A DNA stretch of 64,000 nt from Halobacillus yeomjeoni (GTDB lineage Bacteria; Bacillota; Bacilli; Bacillales; Halobacillaceae), in assembly GCF_020171525.1 (NCBI RefSeq), contig NZ_JAIVAI010000003.1, positions 186,001 to 250,000 of the forward strand. Reading direction: 5' to 3'. This document shows positions 32,613-40,748 of this stretch, piece by piece (position 1 is the first letter of the stretch; each line of letters starts with the position of its first letter). A program made the position numbers and the translations under genes. The notes under the pieces were generated by a model that was given only the letters and a program-made list of their open reading frames with translations, searched no databases and was not told the DNA's origin.

Positions 32613-35258
32613 TCATTCAAATTCCACTTCACCGAAATATTGATTCCAAAAATCATCAAACCAGCTGAACCACTTTTCATCATCCTTGGCTTTATTTTTC
32701 TTGATTTTGATTTGAGCAAGGACTGGATCGTGGTCACTTGCCCGGCCGGATTCCTTAGAAAAATCCGAGTTGATGTTTACGGTTTCGATTTTGGTGTCTT
32801 TTTTCAAATTGTGACTGACTAATATGTGATCCAGCACTTGTGAATTGCCTTGATAAATATACGTATACCGTTCTTCATGAGGAACTTCTTCCATCATGTT
32901 CTTCAGCACATTGCCTTCAAGGGTATCAATAGGGGAAGAGAATTCAAAGTCATTCAGGTCCCCTAGAACCACAACTTTCGCATCTTTCATTTTTTCATCC
33001 ACTTTATTCACGAACTTGTTGACGACAATCGCTTGCTGAAGGCGCTGCTTTTCAGAGTTCAATTCTACCGGGTGAGAAGATCCGAATAAAGCGTCGTCTC
33101 CACCCTTGGAATTGAAATGATTGGCAACGACAACAATTTTTTCACCATTGAATACAAATTCAGCTGCCAGCGGTTTTCTGGAGTCGTAAAAAGCTCCGTT
33201 TGTCGGATCAATTCTTCCAGGGTTTAGAGTTAAGCCATCCTCTTTCACATCTACTGCTGTAGTCGCGTCCCCATCAGGCTTCTCCGGCATAGAAACTCGA
33301 TCGGGATTGTAAAGGAATCCGACACGAATGTTTCCACCGGGCTGCCCGCCATCCTCTTTGTCTTCAGGGGCGATATCAGTAAATTCATAGGAAGGTCCAC
33401 CAGCTTCTTTAATCGCATCAATCAACTTTTGATAACTCTCACTTGCATCCACCGTTCCATCATCTCCAGGACCATTATTGTCCTGCATTTCAATCAGTCC
33501 GATGATATCGGGAGTATTCAATCGATCGACAATGGAAGAAGCGATTTTCTTCACTTTTTCAGGTTTGGTTTCGGCTGAGAAATTTTCAACATTATAACTG
33601 GCTACAGTCAGTTTGATTTTATTGTTTTTCAATTTCGCTTCCTGCCGCTCTGTTCCTCCATCTTTTATAGAAGGGAAATCACCGGTCGGACGAATTTTGA
33701 AATTACTATAATCGTAACTGACTATCCCTGTGATACTTTCTTCAAAATAATCACCGGTCTTCGCCTGGACCCCTAAGCCTTTAACATCCACTAAAATACG
33801 TTCCGGATTAAGATCTTCTTCAGAAATCAATAACCCTTCCGCTCTGGTAAACAGTTGATCTTCACTTGCTTCGACAAACACAGGGAGCTCATCATATTTG
33901 ACCGGGCCGCTCACTTTCGGCTCAGGAAGCTCGACTAACATCCCCTCCAGGCTTTCATAGAAATCCAATCCGTCTTTTTTTGGATCGAATGAATCCATTC
34001 CATCGTTTTCTATCACTTCTGTCGGTTGTTCACGGTCTTCTCCAATGACTACAGGGGCAGGGAGATCATGGCTGGATGACAATACATTGACGTCATACGC
34101 TGATATTTCAGTCGTCAGCAAATCATCAGCATCGTTAAAACCATCTTCACGCCATTCTTTGACTTTTCCTGTGATTTCTAAATGATCGCCTACTTTTAAA
34201 GAATGCGACTTGTTATATACAAGAATCCCTTCTGATGTGGCGATATCATCATCGGGGTTCAGGCTTTGCATGTAAAAAGTGTTTTTTCCATCGACTTTTG
34301 TCACCACACCTTCGACTCCTTCAACGACACTCCCTGCATAAGGAGAGATATGTCCTGCCCCCTGGATGTCATGGATCTCCAGTTCATCCAAAGGCTCTAA
34401 AGCCGTGTAAGCAAAGGTAGAGACTTCACTTAGCTCCCCGTTTTCACGGACAGCTACTGCTTTAATTTTAACGTCTTCCTGGATTTCTATTGGACCTGTG
34501 TATTTCTGACTGTCTGCATTCGGAGTCGAGCCATCTACCGTGTAATGAATGCTTGCTCCAGGTTCCGCTGTGTTCAGGGCTACTTCTTCTCCTGTAACCA
34601 CTCCACCGGAATCAGGGGTCGCTGTCACAGAAAATATCTTTTCAACGATATCGGAGGAGCTGCGGGGCAGCAGCTTGTAATCTCCGTAACTGTAACTGAC
34701 TACTCCTTGAATCTGTTCATAAGTCTTCCCGACTTCAAGACTTTTTTCGACTTGAGGCTGAATTATGAATGTTCCTTCTTTATCTTCAGCTGTGTAGTTC
34801 CCATATTGATCGACCTGTGTAATTTCCACCGGTCCTACCTGAACAAGCTCCGCCTCCACTTCTTCTCCAAAATCAGAAGAAGTGATTTTCTTAACTTCGG
34901 GTTCTCCTGCTTTTTCTAGAACCTTCACTTGGGAAGAGTCAGACTGGATTTGCTCTAAACCATAATGTACATAGAATTCTCCACTCGCTTGAACTCGATC
35001 ACCAACCTCAATATTCAATCCCTCTGCTCTCACGACAATACCCGCAGTATCATCTTGTATGTAGAGGTTGGTTTCCCCTCCTACATCAAATGAGGCTGTT
35101 GCAACACCTTTGGCAGCTACCTGAGCTCCACCTTTGCTTTTTCTCACATCCGCTATAGATTGTACTTCTTCCGCCGCGCTCATTTTGGACACAGGGGTTA
35201 TGAATGTACAGACCAAAAACAAAATAAAAAGACTATAAAAAAACGATTTTCGAAACAT
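32613..35258 (-). CDS. Secreted multidomain endonuclease/exonuclease/phosphatase-family nuclease
   Basis: An 881-residue exported protein. Signal peptide about 1-28 (ending MSAAEE). Three OB-fold-like modules: IADVRKSKGGAQVAAKGVATAS... (about 33-150), HISPYAGSVVEGVEGVVTKVDG... (about 305-400) and EGMLVELPEPKVSGP... (about 440-540). A chitobiase-type domain (EPGASIHYTVDGSTPNADSQ, about 230-260) lies between the first two. The C-terminal EEP catalytic domain (about 555-865) has VASYNVENFS, LIEMQDNNGP, VVANHFNSKGGDD, VVVLGDLNDFE and SDHDPV. It probably degrades extracellular DNA for nutrients. There is no LPXTG or TM anchor, so it should be released. Confidence 0.88.
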   Translation of the reverse strand: MFRKSFFYSLFILFLVCTFITPVSKMSAAEEVQSIADVRKSKGGAQVAAKGVATASFDVGGETNLYIQDDTAGIVVRAEGLNIEVGDRVQASGEFYVHYGLEQIQSDSSQVKVLEKAGEPEVKKITSSDFGEEVEAELVQVGPVEITQVDQYGNYTAEDKEGTFIIQPQVEKSLEVGKTYEQIQGVVSYSYGDYKLLPRSSSDIVEKIFSVTATPDSGGVVTGEEVALNTAEPGASIHYTVDGSTPNADSQKYTGPIEIQEDVKIKAVAVRENGELSEVSTFAYTALEPLDELEIHDIQGAGHISPYAGSVVEGVEGVVTKVDGKNTFYMQSLNPDDDIATSEGILVYNKSHSLKVGDHLEITGKVKEWREDGFNDADDLLTTEISAYDVNVLSSSHDLPAPVVIGEDREQPTEVIENDGMDSFDPKKDGLDFYESLEGMLVELPEPKVSGPVKYDELPVFVEASEDQLFTRAEGLLISEEDLNPERILVDVKGLGVQAKTGDYFEESITGIVSYDYSNFKIRPTGDFPSIKDGGTERQEAKLKNNKIKLTVASYNVENFSAETKPEKVKKIASSIVDRLNTPDIIGLIEMQDNNGPGDDGTVDASESYQKLIDAIKEAGGPSYEFTDIAPEDKEDGGQPGGNIRVGFLYNPDRVSMPEKPDGDATTAVDVKEDGLTLNPGRIDPTNGAFYDSRKPLAAEFVFNGEKIVVVANHFNSKGGDDALFGSSHPVELNSEKQRLQQAIVVNKFVNKVDEKMKDAKVVVLGDLNDFEFSSPIDTLEGNVLKNMMEEVPHEERYTYIYQGNSQVLDHILVSHNLKKDTKIETVNINSDFSKESGRASDHDPVLAQIKIKKNKAKDDEKWFSWFDDFWNQYFGEVEFE

Positions 35259-35496
35259 ACGGTTCCTCCTTCAACATTTTCCTACATGGATTTCATTCCC
35301 ACTATAAAGAACAAAAAATCCAATTAGTATGATTTTCTTGTTAAAAACGATAATTCATTCCAATTATCCGATACCAAATACCTATATATGACAAGCGGTT
35401 TACACTTTTTCCTTCCATAGAAATATGTCCTTCGGGTGTTTTCATATATGATAGAATAAGAAGTTGAGAGATTGGTTAGTATGTGAGGTGAACACC

Positions 35497-36531
35497 ATGA
35501 GCAAAAGAATGGAACGTATTCGAAGACGTAATATAAAAAAGAAAAGACGACGTATTGCAACAATATTGATCATGTTCGCCCTGTTGATCGGTGGCGGATT
35601 TTACTTCGTTTCTCAAGTCTATACAGCAGCGTTTACGGATTTAAATCGAGGAGACAAATCAGACAAAAGAGAAGAAGCCGTAGATATCGGTGATGACCCA
35701 ATTTCTATTTTATTAATGGGCGTTGAAGATTATTCGACAAACGGCGAAGCCGGACGGGCAGACACGCAAATCGTGATGACCCTCGATCCTAAAACGAACA
35801 AAATCACTATGACCAGCGTCCCGCGCGACACTAGAGTCACGATTCCAGAGGAGAAAGTCGGAAGAAAATATGCAGGTCAGCATAAAATCAATGCCGCCTA
35901 CTCAATGGGAGAAGTGTCGGGGTATGGTGGTGAAAGATTGACGGTCGAAACCGTAGAAGAATATCTCGACATTCCAATTGATAAATTCGCAACAGTCAAT
36001 TTTGATGGATTCATAGAGATTGTGAATTTATTGGATGGGGTAGAAGTGGATGTCAAAGAATCTTTCTGGGAACGAAGCAGCCTGGATTGGTATAAGAAAA
36101 TCGAGTTCGATGAAGGCCCGATGGTGATGGATGGAGAAGAAGCACTTGCCTTTGTACGTATGAGGAAAAGGGAAGCGAACTTGGTTTATCCTCGTGAAGA
36201 ACGTCAGCGTCAGTTCATAAGAGCGGCCATCAATGAAGCGATTTCTGCAGGTACACTGTTCAAAGCCGGAGACATCGCGGATGTACTGGGAGAGAATGTG
36301 TCCACAAACTTATCACCGAGAGAACTTTATTCAATCCAAAAAGTTTTTTCATCGAAAAAATCAACGACACAATCCTACTCGATTGAAGGAGAGAATAAAC
36401 GCCTGGAAAATGGTTTGTATTATTTTGTCCCCTCAGATGAAGGGCTGAAAGAAATTCAAACGAAATTGAAGAAAGAGCTGGGGCTGGTCAAAGCCCCGGA
36501 TAAAGAACAATCTAACCAAACTTCTGCCTGA
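35497..36531 (+). CDS. LytR-CpsA-Psr family cell-wall polymer ligase (second copy)
   Basis: A 344-residue protein with a very basic cytoplasmic tail (MSKRMERIRRRNIKKKRRR), a TM helix at about 21-42 and an extracellular LCP domain with GRADTQIVMTLD, SVPRDTRVTIPEE, HKINAAYSMGEV and the catalytic VRMRKREANLVYPREERQRQ. The frame is open 11 codons upstream, but ATG 35497 has GAGGTG upstream. It stands alone between the nuclease and a hypothetical gene. It likely shares the teichoic-acid transfer role with the copy at 28439. Confidence 0.92.
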   Translation: MSKRMERIRRRNIKKKRRRIATILIMFALLIGGGFYFVSQVYTAAFTDLNRGDKSDKREEAVDIGDDPISILLMGVEDYSTNGEAGRADTQIVMTLDPKTNKITMTSVPRDTRVTIPEEKVGRKYAGQHKINAAYSMGEVSGYGGERLTVETVEEYLDIPIDKFATVNFDGFIEIVNLLDGVEVDVKESFWERSSLDWYKKIEFDEGPMVMDGEEALAFVRMRKREANLVYPREERQRQFIRAAINEAISAGTLFKAGDIADVLGENVSTNLSPRELYSIQKVFSSKKSTTQSYSIEGENKRLENGLYYFVPSDEGLKEIQTKLKKELGLVKAPDKEQSNQTSA

Positions 36532-36535
36532 ACGT

Positions 36536-36575
36536 AAAAAGCCCGTTTGAGATCTACTCTCAAACGGGCTTTTTC
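36536..36575 (+). terminator. Terminator after the second LCP gene
   Basis: Stem AAAAGCCCGTTTGAG/CTCAAACGGGCTTTT with loop ATCTA, four bases past the stop. T-rich on both strands, so it may also end the minus gene at 36588. Confidence 0.9.
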
Positions 36576-36587
36576 ATCATTTCATCA

Positions 36588-36851
36588 TCAGGAAGCAACT
36601 CTCTCAAAAACCAGCACGCCATTCACTTTCTTGAATCTGTAAGGACCTTTGAACTCAAGAAAAGGCTTCACTCCTGCGTCCTTGATACTGATATGATGAA
36701 TGACTGGTTTCGTTTCCTGAATTCTCCTGAATGTAGTCTCCGTCAATTGGCGTTTCGGTTCGATGACAATCGTCTGATCAATACGAACACTGTACCTGCC
36801 AAAAACAGATAACTCTTCCATGTCTAAAAATAGTCTGCTTAGTTGTGCCAA
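36588..36851 (-). CDS. Hypothetical protein (87 aa)
   Basis: I do not recognise the family. The frame starts MAQLSRLFLDMEELSVFGRY from a TTG with AAGGGTG upstream; an ATG at codon 11 is the alternative start. The sequence is mixed, beta-rich by eye (FGRYSVRIDQTIVIEPKRQL; GPYRFKKVNGVLVFERV), with no signal peptide, TM helix or cysteine. It lies between two good terminators, so it is probably monocistronic. Confidence 0.6.
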   Translation of the reverse strand: MAQLSRLFLDMEELSVFGRYSVRIDQTIVIEPKRQLTETTFRRIQETKPVIHHISIKDAGVKPFLEFKGPYRFKKVNGVLVFERVAS

Positions 36852-37019
36852 CCCACTTCACCCTTCCCTTGTTGATTCAGAAGCGATTCGCACATCTCCT
36901 AATCCTCATCTATTATAGTAGTACAATTTCCTATAACTTCCTACAGCATTTTGCACTATATTCAGGTTAAGCTTAATATTTTACAATATATTCTTTTATG
37001 ACAGCAGACCTTCACTATA

Positions 37020-37048
37020 AATAACCCCCTCTCAGAGGAGAGGGGGTT
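37020..37048 (-). terminator. Terminator after the DUF2187 gene
   Basis: Perfect AACCCCCTCTC/GAGAGGGGGTT stem, 11 bases past the stop, then TTATTTAT on the minus strand. Confidence 0.82.
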
Positions 37049-37059
37049 ACAGTGATTTA

Positions 37060-37266
37060 TTAGTCTATAATACGGTAATTTGTATGGGCAACCACCGTAC
37101 GATCGTATTCAAAATCGATTTCATCCAAGTTATCCATGATTGTCAAATCAACAATAACCGACCGTTGGCATTGACTAGGGATGACTTTCCCTGTAAAAGT
37201 GATATCATTCCGTTCAAAAGTTACGACTTGACCAGGTGTTGCTACTCGTTCATCAGGCTTGATCAT
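37060..37266 (-). CDS. DUF2187 family protein
   Basis: A 68-residue protein. The segment PGQVVTFERNDITFTGKVIPSQCQRSVIVDLT matches the DUF2187/YkvS-type pattern (G-V-F ... F-G-V-I ... S-VIVDLT), a small SH3-like beta fold common in Bacillus. Function is unknown. The start ATG has AAGGGTAGG upstream. Own terminator downstream. Confidence 0.78.
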   Translation of the reverse strand: MIKPDERVATPGQVVTFERNDITFTGKVIPSQCQRSVIVDLTIMDNLDEIDFEYDRTVVAHTNYRIID

Positions 37267-37482
37267 AATTTTCCTACCCTTCCTCTACCACATTTTCAAC
37301 AGCGTTGAATCGGCTTTCATCAAATTAACAAACAATTCTAATAAAAAGGTTTACAGATAATGTTACTCTAATCGACAAGAAATTACAAGTGTCAAATCCC
37401 TATAAATTTTCAAAATATGGTTTAATGTTAAGTCTAAAGAGTTATAGTAAAATATTCCATAATGTAGAGAGGCGGTCATCCA

Positions 37483-38067
37483 TTGAACTTTTCCATCCGA
37501 CAAATAAAGAAATACATACTTCTTACACTAGCCTCCACCTTTATGCTATGTGTGTTGATTTTAATGCTCCCGTTCATTCTCGGCGCTGATTACCTGGAAA
37601 TAAAAAGCGATGCGAAGCCGTCTGAAGCAATCATCCTTCTCAGCGGCAGTAAAGAGCGGATGGAGAAAGCCGTAGAACTTTATGAAAATGGATGGGGAGA
37701 GAAAATCATCCTTACCAATTCGAAACACCAATGGACTACTGTTAAAAAGGCAACAGAGCTCGGGGTTCCTGAGGACGACTTGATTTCAGAGCCTCATGCT
37801 ACAAGCACATTCGATAATGCACTCTTCTCCAAAGAGATTGTGGAAAGAAAAAATATCAAATCCGCAATCATCGTGACCAGTGACTATCATTCGCGGAGAA
37901 CCCGAATGACTTTTGACGATATCTACGATCACCAGATTGAACTTACCTATTCCTTCGCATCATCATTCTTCAATCCGAAAGATGGTCTATCTAAAGTAGA
38001 AGAATTTATAGCTTTCTCTGAATATGTGAAGCTATTCGGGTATTGGCCCAGGCTGTTGTTTGTCTGA
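37483..38067 (+). CDS. YdcF/SanA family (DUF218) membrane-anchored protein
   Basis: A 194-residue protein with one N-terminal TM helix (about 10-32) and an extracellular DUF218 domain: AIILLSGSKERMEKAVELYENGW, IILTNSK, AHATSTFDN-type HATSTFDNA, and IIVTSDYHSRRTRM. The family is implicated in envelope integrity; its reaction is unknown. It starts with TTG at 37483 and GAGAGGCGG nine bases upstream. It precedes the amylase but has no terminator hairpin of note between them. Confidence 0.85.
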   Translation: MNFSIRQIKKYILLTLASTFMLCVLILMLPFILGADYLEIKSDAKPSEAIILLSGSKERMEKAVELYENGWGEKIILTNSKHQWTTVKKATELGVPEDDLISEPHATSTFDNALFSKEIVERKNIKSAIIVTSDYHSRRTRMTFDDIYDHQIELTYSFASSFFNPKDGLSKVEEFIAFSEYVKLFGYWPRLLFV

Positions 38068-38129
38068 GGCCCTGTGCTCTCCCCCTGATTCACACTCTCA
38101 TTTGAGAGGAAGATATAACCATAGCCTTG

Positions 38130-38171
38130 TAGACAAAGGAAATCATTTCCTTTATAATGTAAGCGATTGCA
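38130..38171 (+). promoter_or_regulatory. Promoter and LacI/CcpA-type operator of the secreted amylase
   Basis: TAGACA (38130-38135), 17-bp spacer, TATAAT (38153-38158), then TGTAAGCGATTGCA (38158-38171), a cre-like or MalR-type operator with one mismatch to TGWAANCGNTNWCA. The spacer itself is a palindrome (AAGGAAATCATTTCCTT), which could be a second regulator site. Confidence 0.6.
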
Positions 38172-38201
38172 AAGAAACCATTTAGAAAGTAGGGAGCTGC
38201 C

Positions 38202-40697
38202 TTGAAAAAAAGTTGGATTTTGCTTATAAGCTTATTAGTTTTTTTAGTGTCATTTGCGCAACCGGTTGCACAAAAGGTGGTAAAGGCTGAAGAACAACAG
38301 TACTCTTCCGTCGTCTTACGCGGAAACGCAGCGTCGCTTGATTGGGGTTCAAATGATAACCCTCTTCATTATGACGGCGCAAATGGTGTATGGAAAAGTG
38401 AACCTATTGCATTAGAAGGTGGAAAAGAGGTTCAATTCAAGTATGTGTATGATGGAAACTGGATGAGTGGAAGCAACTTGTCCTATACCCCTCCACAGGA
38501 TGGGGATTATGTTTTCACCTTTTATCCCCAAGAAATGCGAACAGTAGATGTAGATTTTGCAGCTACACAAGCTGGAAGTCTTACGTTAGAGGTGACTGTG
38601 CCTGAAGAAACACCGGGCTGGGTAACCCCTACCCTTGCTTCTAGTAAAAATAATTTCAATTATACAGCGGCCCCCTTAACTAAAACCGGTGAACGAAAAT
38701 ATGAAGTAACCGTTTATGGAGAACCCGGTGAAACTTTATCTTATTTATACAGTCTTGGTGGAGAACCTTACAAAGAAGAACGAGACCAACCCAGGACAGT
38801 CACATTCGCTGAAGAAAACCAAACGTATGAAGATCGCATACAAGACTGGGTGAATATTCCGATTGCCAAGGACATCACTCATGATTTCAATTATTCCCCA
38901 TATACCCCTGATCAGAATGATGCTGTCGAAGTGACAGTCAAAGTGGATCATTACGGAAATGTGGACAATGGAGCTATTTATTTCACTACTGATGGTACGA
39001 CACCAAAAGGAAAACGCGGACAAGCTCAAAGTGGGCAGGTCTCAGCGCTGAGCGTCATTGATAAAACCACTAAAGATGGCTTACACACGACAACATTCAC
39101 AGGCACGATTCCTGCACAAGCGAATGAAACGAGAGTCAAATACAAAATTGATGTATGGAATTCTGCTATCAAAGGCTCTCAATTTGCAGATAATGACGTT
39201 CTTTATTCTCAAAAAGCTACGGAGTTCGCCTATTACGTGGACGACTTCCAATCACCAGAATGGGCGAAAGAATCTATCATCTATCAGGTGTTCGTCGATC
39301 GCTTCCATGATGGAAGCAGCAAAAACAACACCTCCGTGAATGAGACCATTCCTTACGATGAGCAGTTGAAAGGATGGATGGGAGGAGACCTTCAAGGGTT
39401 ACTAGAAAAGCTTGACTACATTGATGACTTAGGAATAAACACCATTTGGGTTTCTCCGATCTATGAAGGGCCATATTCTCACGGGTATCATCCGACGGAC
39501 TTTATGAACATCGACCCACGCTTTGGGAACAATGAGTTAATGAAGGAACTCGTCCACAAAGCCCATCAGCGGGATATCAAAGTCATTTACGACCTGGTAC
39601 CGAATCACACCTCCAATCAACACCCGTTTTTCCAGGATGCTTTGGATAATGGAGAGTCCAGCCGGTACTATGACTGGTATACATTCTTGAAATGGCCGGA
39701 AAGGTATGAAACGTTTTATGGCATTCAAGAACTTCCAGAACTGAACAACGACAACCCGGAAGTGCGGGACTACATGCTGAATGAAGTCGTTTCTTTCTGG
39801 ATGGAGGACATCGGTGTGGATGGCTTCCGTTTAGACTATGCAAAAGGACCGAGCCAAAGCTTCTGGGTGGATTTCCGTCATAAAGTGAAAGAGATTGATT
39901 CAGAAGCATTCATTTTTGGTGAGATTTGGGACAACCTGGATACCATCGATTCCTACACAGGCAAACTGGATGGGGCGATTGACTTTGCTACTCAATCGGC
40001 CATCTATGATACTTTTATAAAAAATGATTCTATGGATCAGCTGGCTGACTCATTGAAAACGATACGCAGCACATATGGCCAGGAATATCTGCCTGCCACA
40101 TTCCTCGACAGCCACGACATGCCTCGCTTTATCTATGAAGCTGATGGAAATGTGGAAACGATGAAAATGGCAGCCACCCTGCAATTTACCCTGCCAGGCG
40201 CCCCGATCATCTATTACGGGGATGAAGTAGGATTATCTCAAAGTGGAGATCATAACGCAGTCAATGAGTGGAAGGACAGATACTACCGTGAAATGATGAT
40301 TTGGGATGAAGAAAAACAAAATCAAGACTTAAAAGCCTATTACGAGCAATTGATCGAGATAAGAAAAGACAATGAAGCTTTGACACACGGTGACATGAAC
40401 ATTCTTTATTCAGATGAAGATGTCATGGTCTTAGAACGTGTGCTGGAAGATGAACGAGTGCTTATCCTGTTTAATAAAAGCTCTAATCAACGCAGTTTAA
40501 ATATAGCTGGCTTTTATTCTGGCAGTGATGATCTGGAGCTGGAGTCATTGCTTTCCGAAAAAGAATACGAAAATGAAGAAGGCATCTTGTCTATTCCTCT
40601 ACCATCAAACACTGTTGAAATCTTTGAAGTCGATGGTTTTGAAAGCTTAGAAGATGATGATGAAGAAAATGAGGAAGACGAGGAAGATGCAGCTTAA
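38202..40697 (+). CDS. Secreted alpha-amylase family (GH13) glucan hydrolase
   Basis: An 831-residue exported enzyme, probably opening starch- or pullulan-type glucans. Signal peptide about 1-29 (cut near VVKAEE). Starch-binding-like N-terminal module (about 33-110), further beta module (about 225-345), then the GH13 barrel from about 357: YDLVPNHTS, GVDGFRLDYAKG (nucleophile Asp545), FIFGEIWDN (acid Glu574), and FLDSHD (Asp639). The N-terminal modules point to a neopullulanase- or pullulan-type amylase rather than a plain alpha-amylase. The C-terminal tail is strongly acidic (DDDEENEEDEEDAA), fitting a halophile. TTG start with GGGAG upstream; the operator overlaps the promoter. Confidence 0.92.
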   Translation: MKKSWILLISLLVFLVSFAQPVAQKVVKAEEQQYSSVVLRGNAASLDWGSNDNPLHYDGANGVWKSEPIALEGGKEVQFKYVYDGNWMSGSNLSYTPPQDGDYVFTFYPQEMRTVDVDFAATQAGSLTLEVTVPEETPGWVTPTLASSKNNFNYTAAPLTKTGERKYEVTVYGEPGETLSYLYSLGGEPYKEERDQPRTVTFAEENQTYEDRIQDWVNIPIAKDITHDFNYSPYTPDQNDAVEVTVKVDHYGNVDNGAIYFTTDGTTPKGKRGQAQSGQVSALSVIDKTTKDGLHTTTFTGTIPAQANETRVKYKIDVWNSAIKGSQFADNDVLYSQKATEFAYYVDDFQSPEWAKESIIYQVFVDRFHDGSSKNNTSVNETIPYDEQLKGWMGGDLQGLLEKLDYIDDLGINTIWVSPIYEGPYSHGYHPTDFMNIDPRFGNNELMKELVHKAHQRDIKVIYDLVPNHTSNQHPFFQDALDNGESSRYYDWYTFLKWPERYETFYGIQELPELNNDNPEVRDYMLNEVVSFWMEDIGVDGFRLDYAKGPSQSFWVDFRHKVKEIDSEAFIFGEIWDNLDTIDSYTGKLDGAIDFATQSAIYDTFIKNDSMDQLADSLKTIRSTYGQEYLPATFLDSHDMPRFIYEADGNVETMKMAATLQFTLPGAPIIYYGDEVGLSQSGDHNAVNEWKDRYYREMMIWDEEKQNQDLKAYYEQLIEIRKDNEALTHGDMNILYSDEDVMVLERVLEDERVLILFNKSSNQRSLNIAGFYSGSDDLELESLLSEKEYENEEGILSIPLPSNTVEIFEVDGFESLEDDDEENEEDEEDAA

Positions 40698-40737
40698 AAA
40701 ATGCGCCCTGCGGTTTTGTACCGAAGGGCGCATTTCT
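40698..40737. terminator. Bidirectional terminator between amylase and LTA-synthase-type gene
   Basis: Stem AAATGCGCCCT/AGGGCGCATTT with a 15-base loop. Six T follow on the minus strand and a U-rich tract on the plus strand. Confidence 0.86.
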
Positions 40738-40748
40738 ATTTCTGTTTT

